Assembly (NCBI GenBank): GCA_032191485.1
Contig: JAVDOI010000013.1
Span: 2,262,559-2,326,558, forward strand
Length of the DNA: 64,000 nt
Origin: Leptoclinus maculatus
Lineage: Eukaryota; Chordata; Actinopteri; Perciformes; Stichaeidae
Reading direction: 5' to 3'
The notes beneath the pieces were generated by a model. The model had not been told where the DNA came from and ran no database searches. It was given only the letters and a program-made list of their open reading frames with translations. Position numbers and translations under genes: made by a program. Shown piece after piece: positions 1 to 10,395 of the stretch. Position 1 is the stretch's first letter, and each line of letters begins with the position of its first letter.

Positions 1-113
1 ATGGCTGAGTGGCAGTCAAGGGCTGAGTGGAACGGCCATCAATCACATTTCCCTGTCGACAAGACACTTACTCTCCGTCATGTGCAAGTATCCACCCTCT
101 CTGATGGACTGAC

Positions 114-114
<1 letters not shown>

Positions 115-146
<32 letters not shown>
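115..146. repeat. (CA)n microsatellite
   Basis: Uninterrupted CA dinucleotide run of about 16 units. Confidence 0.95.
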
Positions 147-148
<2 letters not shown>

Positions 149-1840
149 CGATAATAATGTTGAAATGTGTGAGGAAGGCTCACAAGTATCCACAAAACGT
201 CGACCTCTGTCACCAGAAGGGCTCTTCATGTCATTCAGAAGGCTGCTTCTCCTTGGGACGAGAACAGTTTCAACAGCCCGAGCAATTCCCATCACATATT
301 AAACTTGACTTGAAGAGTTTGATTTGAAATGAGCTGTCCACCAAACACAGCGACACAGAGGCCTGGGCGATGCCTTTCACCGCAGTAATGGAGTAATGTC
401 TTTTTTGATGTTATCTGTCAAAGTAATTAGATGACAATAAAATGGGCCTTTTACACAGCAGACATTTTGACTTGTCGTAGTAGGAAAAGCACAGGTGTTA
501 CTAATAACATCATCCGTTCCATTCAAGTGTCCCAGTAAGCCATGACGGCGTGGCAGTGAGCCAGCATGCACAACACCGGGACCCTGAAAACCAAGGCAGC
601 TGAATGGAATTCAGCCATCATTCCTTTGATTTGGCTTTTTCCTAATTTGATGTGTCAAAATGGCGTCCTGGAAAATAGGCCAACACACCGGAATGAAACT
701 GATAATGATCGCACGAGAAATAGTAGTCAGAGTGCCGAGAGCGACTTTAAAATTAGAATGAAGAGAATACTGAAGTGCGTCAGGGGGACACGGGCTGCGG
801 GGGGGCCGAAGCCGGTAAGTTATGCATAAGGTGGGAGGCAGGGTGCACCCTGATGCAATCACACTGACACATTCACAATATAGAGCAAAAAAATAAAAAA
901 TCACTGAAGCTCTGGTGCAAGACATTGGAAGACATCTGGATAACTTAGTGGATCATGAATCTGTATCTGGAACGTAATCTGTTGTAAGCAGCGTGTTTTA
1001 TTCAGCGACGTTATCCGATAACTCAGCAAACCTGCTCCTTGGAACAGATGTCTTTTGTTTGCCTGCAAACTCTTGTTTTATTTGCTCTCTGGCAGATTTG
1101 TCTGATCAGATTCCCAGCAACTTGAGATCTGACGGGCCAATCACAACCATTTATGGAATACGGTGTACGTGTTTCACAGCAGAGCGCTGTTGAGGCATTT
1201 TTTTTCGAAAACAACCAAAGATGGCTGCAGCTGATGTGGACCTTTTCTGTTGAAAGACGCTTTGCTCTGGCGATGTCATGCTCAGTAAAAACAAATTCGG
1301 ATGGCGAAATCGGCCACACTCGTTCAGAGACATTGATTGATGCAACACCATAACAGCTCATTTCTGCACACTGTAGTCTGTTTACATGTTCAGCTCAGCG
1401 TTTCTGTAATGGGTTCTGGGTCTTTGCGTCCAGAGGCGTTTTGTTCTACGCCTATTGATAACGCTATCGTCTTTTGGGATTGTTGAAAGAAACGGAGGAA
1501 AAACCCAGGAGTTTTTATGACTGAAGATAACGGTGCACAACAAGGATACACAAATGATAACAGCTTTGGTAAATGGAATAGAAAAGGGAAGTGAAGTGAC
1601 GATGCAAATTAATACCTAAATACTTGTAACTTTCTTTGGAAAAGCTGCAAAGCTGCAAAGCAGTGTAATGAAAAAGGGAAAATCTTCAGGTATCCTTTTT
1701 CCAGATGGACTTATAAAGATTTTGAAAGTAACAATTTGTCTCCACTATGCAAATGAATGCCCGGGGGCTGCAATTACAAACAGTCTTCTGAAAGTATCGG
1801 TAACCTTGTGTGTTTATTGTAGCAGAATGGGGAGAAGCAG

Positions 1841-1844
<4 letters not shown>

Positions 1845-1876
<32 letters not shown>
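1845..1876. repeat. (TG)n microsatellite
   Basis: Uninterrupted TG dinucleotide run of 16 units. Confidence 0.95.
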
Positions 1877-1881
<5 letters not shown>

Positions 1882-2026
1882 TCCGGGGGGTTTCAGCAGC
1901 AAGACGGAGGTGAGGCTCACTAAGAAATGCAAATGTCCCCCGGCACCTGCCCACGGACCAGGTCCCTCTGTCTCCCCAGCATCCCCCACCCCTTCGCTAC
2001 ACTATAGCAACACACTCGCATACATT

Positions 2027-2042
2027 CCCCCCCCCCCCCCCC
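2027..2042. repeat. Poly-C run
   Basis: Sixteen consecutive C bases. The exact length in a run like this is prone to sequencing error. Confidence 0.9.
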
Positions 2043-4402
2043 ACTGGTGCAGCAGCCCTCTGGCCTGAAGACCTGTAGTGCAGAGTCACACTGATGTGTT
2101 TACTCAAAAAGCGGGAGGGGTGGGGGAGCCGGGGATGGATGGCAGGACGGAGGAGATTGCTGGGAAGAGAAAGGAGAGGACGGAGGAAGAGCGGGTGTAG
2201 CCTCGGGGGGGTTTTCACACCTTATCACTCAATCCGCTCGCTCCGCACGCAGGACGGGAGCGCTTCCCTTCGCACAGAATCAGGGCATCCACATCTGATG
2301 CGTGCGAGCGCATGAGTGGATTCCTGTGTTTTCTGATCTCATGGCAGCCTTTTTAGTATGTGAAGCACAAATCCTTTGCATTAGTTCATGCCAGACAGCA
2401 GCCTGGTAACCTCCTCTGCATTCTCGCGGCTGTGTTATTGAAGACACACACTTTCCGGGGGCCCAGCCCCAAAACATCTGCATCTCTCAGCAGCAGGGCA
2501 CCCTGGGTAACGGTTAGCCCATGTCTGCCCCCTAGTGAGCGCCGCGCAAACAAACCCCAGCCTCCACTCGGCCACGGTGTATTGCACACGACAGCCCCCT
2601 GCATCCGGGTATTGATGATTTGATTACTGTGGTTTAGCTGCGACTTCCACCTGCATTAGCAGCAGGGCCCACCTTTTCCCACTCGGGCTCATTATGATGA
2701 GGCATATTTAAACTTGGCTTTTGTTTCTCAAGAAATGCTGGCAGGTTGAGTCGGAATCCGGTTCGGATGGTGAAGCGGGGGCTCTCGCGTGGAGCGGTTC
2801 ATTACTCAAAAGTGCATTATCCTCGTGATCACATTAGCGTAATCCAACCTTCTAGCGTTTTCTTCATTTGTTGCAATTACGGCTTTGTCAGGTAAAGATG
2901 TAGCGCGCCCCTAACGCAGTCAGCTTCTCATTCACTCTAACAAGATGTTGCCAAGCAAGCCCTGTAGGTTTCTCCACTGCTCATGCCATATCTAAGCTCC
3001 ACTTGTCTCTCCCCCCCCACCACCACCGCCACCACCACCCCCCCTCTCCCTCCTCCAGCTCCCTGCTCAACAGTGATGTATAACACCGGCTCCTGCCCCT
3101 CTCCTCCAAACACAATAAAGCCTTTGTGTATTTTGACGTGAAAAATGTTCCAAATAAGGGAGAGGGATAAACTTCCTGCAGCTGCTTCGCTCCAGAAAAA
3201 AACAACACAGTTATGTCTTTTCTTCTTAACACGTTGATAGCAGGAGGGAGGCAAACTTTTGCTACCTCTTCCTACATTCCCACCTAGTAATGGCTTCACC
3301 ATCTCTTCCACGCAGCCAGCACGCACTAATTCTCAAGCGTCATTCCAGATCAAGAACAAAAAGCCCCTGCTAGCCACGGCTGACATCAAATGTGTATTTC
3401 ATGGCAGAGTAATAAGGAGCCCCGCCTTGGACAGCCCTGGATGAGGAGGAAAGTCAGGCTTGTTAGTCGTGGGAGCTCAATCAAACACTTCCTCTCCTTC
3501 CCAGGGAAACCGAGTGTCACTCTGCCTGTCTCTCAGGTGTGAAATAAGAACACAATAAGAAGAAGGTTTTCAGCGAGGAGCATTTTTACGACTCGTTTGG
3601 CGGCGCGGCACGCCTCGCACACTCACTCCTCTCCAGTCGGTGCACATGTGAGAATAAGCGAGGCCGGGCTTCTTTGAATTCCTCTCACCGGCAACAGTCT
3701 CGCGATTGTCTATTTCATGCTTGATTAATTGTCATTACTCGGCGAGAGACAAAAGGAAAAAAATGCATTTCAGGATTAAAATGGAGAGAGAGACCTCCCT
3801 AAAGAGTGAGATTTAGTCGGTGTGAGGTTGAGCGTGGAATGAGAGGATTTTGCACACACACGTTGTACTGTATTTAGCGTTTATTTTCCTCAGCACAGAC
3901 ACAGTGGAGAATACAACTAATTGGTTGGTGACTGTGGAAATATCTGTGCATCGTAAAGACAAGAGATAGACGTGATTAAGGAAGCAGTCTCTGAATTATG
4001 CTCATCATTACCTGACTTCCTTCAAACAACAAGCACGGAGAGAAAGAGCAGTGTGACGCTAATGAAGCCCATTGTGTTGCGGTCCAATCTCCAATACCGG
4101 TGCCATTTTTTTAATCTGATGATGATCAATCTAAATGCCTGCATCTGTAATATTTCATTTAAAATAGGATGTATCCACAAAGGTCATCAACTTCTCTCCC
4201 GCTGCAAAAAAAAAAGATGGCATCGCGTATTTCAAAGCATTCTCCACTGTCAGCTTGGGTCACGACAAGCGGAATGATTTGCTATTTGAACTAACAAAGA
4301 GCAGAGGATCCCGGCTCGGCACACCAGGAGGGCCTTTATTGAGAAGCTAACGCAGGCGTGGAATAAACACGCGGCCAAATCCCACACATACAGCAGGGCT
4401 GC

Positions 4403-4406
4403 CACA
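4403..4406. repeat. Target site duplication, left copy (CACA)
   Basis: CACA directly precedes the left LTR, and the same four bases follow the right LTR at 10041-10044. Four base pairs is within the usual size for Ty3/gypsy integration. The CA-rich flank makes a chance match possible. Confidence 0.6.
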
Positions 4407-5016
4407 TGTAGCGTGGCCTTAGGGGGGGGGAGAAATTAAAGGGAACCAACAACGCCACCTGGAGACTTGCACCCCAGGAAATATAAACTTAACGAACCAA
4501 ATATATATATATATAGTCTTGAATTAATTAAGGACACACAGATTCATAACTGATATTTGACAGAGACGCGTTTCATAAAATTAACATGATATTTATTAAA
4601 GGATTAAAGGAAAATCATTAAAACTACCAAACCATGCAGAACAAATGAACAGCTCAAACATGCACAACAAAAGCCAAACAAGTAGAATGGAGGCAAAAAC
4701 AAACAAACAAAATAAGGCAGCAAAACAGCAGCAGGTGAACCTACAAATGATAAAAGAGATTAAAAGGGCACACCATGCTGCAAAATAATACAAATTAAGA
4801 TGGTGACTACTTACCACCTCAAACAAGGGGTAAGTAGTCAGACGGCAACAAGAGGAGGAATACGTCTGAACTCACCACAACACCAGGGCAGGGGCCAGAC
4901 AGGACTGAGGCCAGGACCACAGGTGCCTTTTAAGGGCTGGCACTAATTGGGGGGGAGGAGCCTAGCCTGAGGGCTGCGTTCACAACCCTACACTCTGAGG
5001 AGTGTTCCCCACTACA
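4407..5016 (-). repeat. 3' LTR of the gypsy element
   Basis: This 610-bp direct repeat starts TGTAG and ends CTACA, and matches 9430-10040 except for one G in a homopolymer (nine here, ten there). It contains a TA-repeat of TATA-box type and, on the - strand, an AATAAA near 4592-4597. A 76-codon frame inside it is present in both LTRs and has no recognisable product. Confidence 0.97.
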
Positions 5017-5029
5017 ATCTACCCCCTAG
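5017..5029 (-). other. Polypurine tract candidate of the gypsy element
   Basis: On the - strand a purine-rich stretch with a run of five G lies immediately before the 3' LTR, where plus-strand DNA priming is expected. It is interrupted by pyrimidines close to the LTR, so the exact primer is uncertain. Confidence 0.5.
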
Positions 5030-5059
5030 TTTTTAAATCGTCGCCCCGACGATTGGGAC

Positions 5060-8000
5060 CTACTGCCATGGTCTGAATATGGCAGAAACGCTAGGCACAG
5101 GTACCTGAGAGTTCGTAGCCCCCATTGACCTACTCTCGGCTGTCTGGGGTAGGTGATGGAGGTTAGGATGCCTCTCAGCATTAGTTCGTGTGGTCCTTCT
5201 TGTGGATGCCTCCCTGTTGCCTGGGAGAACCGCGACTGTACCTGGTAGTTGATTTGCCTGGTGCCGGCTGGAAGAAGGTGGTACCATTGCCTCTGGCTGA
5301 TTTGAGGCATGAGCATACAGATTTGGTTGGCGATCGACTGGTGCATTTGTACATCCAGGAACCAGCATGAACCATTCACCATCCAGCGATGACTCATCTA
5401 TGGGAGGGGGTTCCGTCTCTTGGGTTGGCTCACTAGGACTGTTGACCACACAAGCCAATTTACTTTTTATTAGTGAACGATGGACATGTTTTACCTTGTG
5501 AGGGTCGTTCATCGGGGCAATAGTATACACCGATCCCCCAACTGCTGGAGCCCTTAGCACTTTGTACTCTACCGAGCTCCAGATGTCTTGGATCTTATGA
5601 CGGCCTCTGACTCCAACATCCCGGAGGTAGACCAACTGACCTTCTTGCAGGGGGACATCTCGCACCCGTTTATCATAGTGCTTCTTACGCTGAGCAGCTG
5701 TAGCCTCGAGGTGTTTGGTAGCGCCCTCAAAAGCATGTCGTAGTCGTGTTTGGTGTTCCACAATCCAGTCATGGGCGGTACCAGCCACAGGTTCCTGAAC
5801 TCTGCCCAAAAGGAAATCGACAGGTAACTGAGGGTCCTGCCCAAACATCAAGAAAAATGGAGACTCACCAGTGGATTGGTGCGCTGTGGTGTTGTAGGAG
5901 AAAGTCACTTGTGGCAGGTAGCACGACCAATCCCTCTTCTTGGTGACTGGCAGGGTGCGTAGGAGGTTATGTAGGGTGCGGTTGAACCGCTCACATTGGC
6001 CATTACCAGCTGGATGGTAGGGAGTGGTGTGGCTTTTCTCAATGCTGTATATACTGCAAAGCTGTTTGATGAGATGGCTCTCGAAATTCCTGCCTTGGTC
6101 AGAGTGGATACGACTGGGAACGCCAAACTTGCAGAACCACTCATTGACCAGCACCTTGGCCACCGTTGAGGCCCGTTGGTCGTGTGTTGGAACTGCCTGA
6201 GTGTACTTGGAAAAGACATCAGTCATGACCAGGACATTCTCCATCCCATTTTTCGACGGCTCTAGCATAGTAAAGTCCACCGCAAGTATTTGATTTGGGC
6301 GAGAAGCTAACAAATGGCCCATGTAGGCGCAGGTAGCCGGTTGAGTGTTTTTAGCTAGCTGACAACGTTCACACTCCAGACACCATTTCTTAATGTCATG
6401 GTGCATTCCGGGCCAGTAGCACCGCTGATGGACCAAATCAGTTGTCCGTTGTATGCCTTGATGTCCATGTTCATGATGTAGCTGATACAGGACCTGGCTC
6501 TTAAGCGACATGGGTAGCACCAGCTGGAGAACCTCTTCTCCCTTGGGGTGGCAGATTCTGCGATAAAGAACTCCATCTTGTTCCACTATCCGGTCCCACT
6601 GTCTTACCAGCACAAGAGCTTCCTTGGAGGCCTGGCGTCGTTCAGCTGCATCAGGGCCCTTCCTTTTGGTCCAAAACCCCAGGAATTCCTTGATGATAGG
6701 GTCTGCTTCCTGTAAAACACGTAGGTCAGACTGAGTGTGGCAAGGGAAAACTGAGATGGTGGCCTGTGTAGCTTGCTTGGTTCCAATAGCCTGCTGGAGC
6801 GGGTCTGGAACTTGGATGCCAGAGGCTGCATAATCCGATGCGCTGAATGGGTGCTGCCGGGAAAGGGCATCTGCATTCTGATTACTGCGACCAGGCCTAT
6901 ACTTGATGGTGAAATCAAAGGCGGCAAGTTGTGCAGCCCAACGCTGTTCCGTAGCACCCAGCTTGGCTGTGGATAGATGACTTAGTGGGTTATTGTCCGT
7001 ATACACCACACATTTCTGTCCCAAGAGGTAATCTCTGAATTTCTCAGTCATGGCCCATTTGAGGGCCAGAAACTCCAATTTCATAGAGCTGTAGTTGCTC
7101 ATGTTACGCTCTGTAGGCTTAAGGCCACGGCTCGCATAAGCTATGGGTCTTACCTTACCATCCTGTTCTTGTGAGAGCACAGCACCCAGTCCACTGTAGC
7201 TGGCATCAACCTCTAGGATGAATGGTAAGGTGAAGTTAGCATAGGCCAAGACTGGAGAAGCCATCAACCTACCCTTAAGACCCTCAAAGCTCTGCTCACA
7301 CTCCTCCGTCCACGCCGCAGGTAGAATTTGTCCTGCTTTCCGTGATTTTGAGCCAGTCAGTTCAGCAACCAGGCGATGCAGTGGGGCAGCAAGCTTGGCA
7401 AACCCCTCAACAAAACGGCGGTAGTAGCTTGCAAATCCTAGGAAGGAACGCAACTCAGACCCATGGTTAGGTCGCTGCCACTTTGAGACCGCTTCTATTT
7501 TGCCAGGGTCTGTGGACACACCATCCCTGGATATGATGTGGCCCAAGTATTTCACCTCTGGTCTGAAGAAGGAGCACTTTTCCCACTTAGCTTTGAGGCC
7601 CTCCTGCTGCAATCGGCCCAGTACGGCATCCAGACGCTCCACATGCTGTGCTACAGTGGAAGAGAAAACAACAACATCATCCAAGTACAGTAGCAACGAC
7701 TGACAGTGCTGATCTCCAAAGATCCTCTCCATTAATCTCTGGAAGGTACTTGGGGCATTGCACAACCCAAATGGCATCCGGTTCCACTCGAACAGCCCAA
7801 AGGGGGTGCAGAATGCAGTCTTCATTTTGTCCTTTTCTAGGACTGGTACTTGGTTGTACCCGGCAGCCAGATCCAGAGTCGAGAACCAGCGGGCCCCTGA
7901 CAAGGTGTCAAGGGACTCTTCAATACGGGGCAATGGGAATGCGTCTTTGCGGGTCTTGCTGTTCAGGAGCCGATAGTCCACACACAGACGAAGGCTGCCA

Positions 8001-9172
8001 TCCTTCTTCTTTACCAGCACAATGGGAGAGGCAAAGGGGCTACTACTTTCTCTGATAACCTGTGCCTCAAGAAGCTGGTGGATGTGAGTCTTTGCTGCCT
8101 CATACTCTGACGGACGAATGCGCCGATACCTCTGACGTACAGGTACCTCATCCACTAAAGGAATTTCATGGGAAATAAGATTAGTGCAACCTATATCTCC
8201 TTCATGGGCAGAAAAGACACCACTGTACTTCTGCAGTAAGGACCTGACCTGACATTGCTCTGGCTCGTTGAGTGCCGTTAAATCAGCTGCCGCAATTTTG
8301 TCCTGCACTGTACTGGTTACAGTCTGGGAGGAAACTGTGGCTGATATCTCTCCCTCTTCAAGACCGGCGGGTAAACTCACCAGGTGGGCATGACTCACGG
8401 TGCCCAAAACAGTGCGAGGGTACAGTAAAACATCTTCGGTCCCTACATTTACAATGGGGATATAAACAGTACCTCTTATCACACGGACTAGCGCTGGGGA
8501 TGCTAGTAACCCTGCAGGTAAACCGTTGGTAAGGGGCTCAAACAAAACATCATCTGCCAGGTGATGTTGGGAGCATGTGGCTGCCACCAATTTCATTGCA
8601 CCCCCGGGAACTCTGCAGACCCTCCCTCCCTTCACCTTTACACGACCCGAGCGATCAGGAGGGGCATTAGCCTGGACCTGGTGACACTGCTGGAGAGCTT
8701 GCTGAATTGGGGTTGGAGCCTGCAACACAGAGGGCAAGTTAAAAAGAGCCGGACCATGCTGTACAAACAACTCCCAGTAACATTCCTTGATGATATTCAT
8801 TCCTAGTACACCAGGAACTGCAGGCATATTGTGTGAGGGATCCCTAACCACCAACACTCCACGCTTTGCAATAACTTTATCACAAAGCTGCACATCCAAC
8901 TCAAAGTAGCCCATATACGGTATTGCCAGCCCATTAGCAGCACTTAGCCTCAACCAGTTGCAAGAGTGAAGCTTTTCTGTGCCCCAAGGTACAAAATGCT
9001 GTACAAAGAAACTCTCCGTTATGGTTGAGACCATTGACCCGGTGTCAACGAGGCATGGAACCCAAACCCCACCCATCAACACCGTAATGGTTGGGCAAGC
9101 AGACACCAGATTGTGAGGGTCATCTACTGCAGACTCTGAGCCGGGGGAGCCCCCACCTGAACTTTGGCTCAA
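5060..9172 (-). CDS. pol: Gypsy Pol polyprotein: protease, reverse transcriptase, RNase H, integrase
   Basis: This uninterrupted 1370-codon frame encodes the retrotransposon replication enzymes. An aspartic protease motif DTG is at residues 43-45. Reverse transcriptase lies at about 340-570 with the catalytic YLDD at about 496-499. RNase H follows, with the EVDAS and YTDNN motifs. Integrase has an N-terminal HHCC zinc finger near residue 900 and a core with the acidic triad (VDFT, SDQG, CERF) at about 980-1065. The C-terminal part resembles a GPY/F-type module. The first in-frame start used here is TTG, not ATG, and the frame overlaps the gag remnant in the -1 frame, so it is probably made as a Gag-Pol fusion. 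I saw no stop or frameshift, which fits recent activity. It ends 43 bases from the 3' LTR. Confidence 0.95.
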   Translation of the reverse strand: MSQSSGGGSPGSESAVDDPHNLVSACPTITVLMGGVWVPCLVDTGSMVSTITESFFVQHFVPWGTEKLHSCNWLRLSAANGLAIPYMGYFELDVQLCDKVIAKRGVLVVRDPSHNMPAVPGVLGMNIIKECYWELFVQHGPALFNLPSVLQAPTPIQQALQQCHQVQANAPPDRSGRVKVKGGRVCRVPGGAMKLVAATCSQHHLADDVLFEPLTNGLPAGLLASPALVRVIRGTVYIPIVNVGTEDVLLYPRTVLGTVSHAHLVSLPAGLEEGEISATVSSQTVTSTVQDKIAAADLTALNEPEQCQVRSLLQKYSGVFSAHEGDIGCTNLISHEIPLVDEVPVRQRYRRIRPSEYEAAKTHIHQLLEAQVIRESSSPFASPIVLVKKKDGSLRLCVDYRLLNSKTRKDAFPLPRIEESLDTLSGARWFSTLDLAAGYNQVPVLEKDKMKTAFCTPFGLFEWNRMPFGLCNAPSTFQRLMERIFGDQHCQSLLLYLDDVVVFSSTVAQHVERLDAVLGRLQQEGLKAKWEKCSFFRPEVKYLGHIISRDGVSTDPGKIEAVSKWQRPNHGSELRSFLGFASYYRRFVEGFAKLAAPLHRLVAELTGSKSRKAGQILPAAWTEECEQSFEGLKGRLMASPVLAYANFTLPFILEVDASYSGLGAVLSQEQDGKVRPIAYASRGLKPTERNMSNYSSMKLEFLALKWAMTEKFRDYLLGQKCVVYTDNNPLSHLSTAKLGATEQRWAAQLAAFDFTIKYRPGRSNQNADALSRQHPFSASDYAASGIQVPDPLQQAIGTKQATQATISVFPCHTQSDLRVLQEADPIIKEFLGFWTKRKGPDAAERRQASKEALVLVRQWDRIVEQDGVLYRRICHPKGEEVLQLVLPMSLKSQVLYQLHHEHGHQGIQRTTDLVHQRCYWPGMHHDIKKWCLECERCQLAKNTQPATCAYMGHLLASRPNQILAVDFTMLEPSKNGMENVLVMTDVFSKYTQAVPTHDQRASTVAKVLVNEWFCKFGVPSRIHSDQGRNFESHLIKQLCSIYSIEKSHTTPYHPAGNGQCERFNRTLHNLLRTLPVTKKRDWSCYLPQVTFSYNTTAHQSTGESPFFLMFGQDPQLPVDFLLGRVQEPVAGTAHDWIVEHQTRLRHAFEGATKHLEATAAQRKKHYDKRVRDVPLQEGQLVYLRDVGVRGRHKIQDIWSSVEYKVLRAPAVGGSVYTIAPMNDPHKVKHVHRSLIKSKLACVVNSPSEPTQETEPPPIDESSLDGEWFMLVPGCTNAPVDRQPNLYAHASNQPEAMVPPSSSRHQANQLPGTVAVLPGNREASTRRTTRTNAERHPNLHHLPQTAESRSMGATNSQVPVPSVSAIFRPWQ

Positions 9173-9429
9173 CAGTTCAGAGGGCGAAAGTTTCCCTGGT
9201 TCTGAGTGGAGTGCTGATCATTAGAGTTGGTGTGTACTGCTACAGTGGCTGGCTGGGGCAAAGCAGCAACATATTCTCCTTTACACTCTCTTGCAAAGTG
9301 ACCAGGCTGTTGGCACCTCCTACAAATTACAGTTTTCATGCGAGGCTTTGACTGAGTTCTAGGGACATTGTTAAGTGCTGCAAGGCTTCTGGTAAGCTGA
9401 TTCAACTGATCCTGCTGACAACGCCAGAA
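9169..9429 (-). pseudogene. gag: Gag remnant: nucleocapsid zinc-knuckle end only
   Basis: An open frame with no ATG runs from the edge of the 5' LTR to a TGA at 9169-9171. It carries one CCHC zinc knuckle (CRRCQQPGHFAREC), the RNA-packaging motif of nucleocapsid. The matrix and capsid parts expected in gypsy Gag are absent; fewer than 90 codons remain against the several hundred usual. The stop overlaps the beginning of the pol frame (TGTTGA), placing pol in the -1 frame. The lost part was probably deleted before this copy inserted, because the LTRs are still nearly identical. Confidence 0.85.
9409..9426 (-). other. Primer-binding-site candidate (tRNA-Ser-like)
   Basis: Three bases inside the 5' LTR the - strand starts with TGGCG, as expected for a site pairing with a tRNA ending CGCCA. 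The 18 bases resemble the complement of a serine tRNA 3' end from memory; the exact tRNA was not searched. The same bases can also be read as codons running into the gag remnant, so they could be coincidental coding sequence. Confidence 0.5.
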
Positions 9430-10040
9430 TGTAGCGTGGCCTTAGGGGGGGGGGAGAAATTAAAGGGAACCAACAACGCCACCTGGAGACTTGCACCCCA
9501 GGAAATATAAACTTAACGAACCAAATATATATATATATAGTCTTGAATTAATTAAGGACACACAGATTCATAACTGATATTTGACAGAGACGCGTTTCAT
9601 AAAATTAACATGATATTTATTAAAGGATTAAAGGAAAATCATTAAAACTACCAAACCATGCAGAACAAATGAACAGCTCAAACATGCACAACAAAAGCCA
9701 AACAAGTAGAATGGAGGCAAAAACAAACAAACAAAATAAGGCAGCAAAACAGCAGCAGGTGAACCTACAAATGATAAAAGAGATTAAAAGGGCACACCAT
9801 GCTGCAAAATAATACAAATTAAGATGGTGACTACTTACCACCTCAAACAAGGGGTAAGTAGTCAGACGGCAACAAGAGGAGGAATACGTCTGAACTCACC
9901 ACAACACCAGGGCAGGGGCCAGACAGGACTGAGGCCAGGACCACAGGTGCCTTTTAAGGGCTGGCACTAATTGGGGGGGAGGAGCCTAGCCTGAGGGCTG
10001 CGTTCACAACCCTACACTCTGAGGAGTGTTCCCCACTACA
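9430..10040 (-). repeat. 5' LTR of the gypsy element
   Basis: This 611-bp copy of the terminal repeat is the promoter-bearing LTR for the - strand element. Its right edge is followed by CACA, matching the four bases before the left LTR. Confidence 0.97.
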
Positions 10041-10044
10041 CACA
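10041..10044. repeat. Target site duplication, right copy (CACA)
   Basis: Partner of 4403-4406. A 5-bp duplication does not fit, since the fifth bases differ. Confidence 0.6.
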
Positions 10045-10288
10045 CATCCCAGGCTTCGTATTATGTTCTGCCTAAGACTGCTGCTTCCCTTTGCCCAGTG
10101 ACATTTAGCTTTCCTTTGAGTTTAGTTCAGCTTGTTAGGCCTGCAGAGCACAGGGATCATAGTTGTATTTATGTATTTATTAGAAGGAAATCTTTCATCC
10201 CCACTATGAGGGGGCTTTGAACCTGTGAAGGCGCCTCGTCTAGATACCCAGGCGCCGCTTTTAGAGGGCTGCGGGTTCCCTGTAGTAG

Positions 10289-10318
10289 GTGTGTGTGTGT
10301 GTGTGTGGGGGGGGGGGG
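10289..10318. repeat. (GT)n followed by poly-G
   Basis: A short GT repeat runs directly into twelve G bases, about 80 bp upstream of the kinase exon. Confidence 0.9.
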
Positions 10319-10395
10319 TGATTTGACATGTGGGGTGAGTGGTTTTATAATCACACTGACGACAATCCCTCTGCTCCGCTTCTACTGTTCCCCAG

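Larger units (their letters stand above)
1..4406. other. Gene-free upstream stretch, possibly intron of the pskh1-like gene
   Basis: I see no exon with a recognisable protein match on either strand. The open frames are short and lack family motifs. The stretch holds a CA repeat, a GT repeat and a C-run, listed separately. Because the last exon of a PSKH1-like kinase lies at 10396-10758 and no earlier kinase exon is in the window, this may be intronic; that is inference. Confidence 0.5.
4407..10040 (-). mobile_element. Ty3/gypsy LTR retrotransposon, young, gag-deleted
   Basis: A complete LTR-to-LTR element of about 5.6 kb reads on the - strand. The two terminal repeats (9430-10040 as 5' LTR, 4407-5016 as 3' LTR) begin TGTAG and end CTACA, and I see one length difference between them, in a G-run. 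The flanks carry a 4-bp CACA direct repeat. Between the LTRs lie a primer-binding-site candidate, a nucleocapsid remnant of gag, an uninterrupted protease-RT-RNase H-integrase frame and a short purine-rich tract. The PR-RT-RH-IN order is that of Ty3/gypsy rather than Ty1/copia. No envelope gene is present. Most of gag is missing. The clade is not assigned. Confidence 0.96.

Noticed and set aside
4596..4826. 76-codon frame with hydrophobic Leu/Cys stretch on the - strand, repeated at 9620-9850
   Set aside because: It lies inside the LTR and is duplicated only because the LTR is. No gypsy LTR is known to encode such a product.
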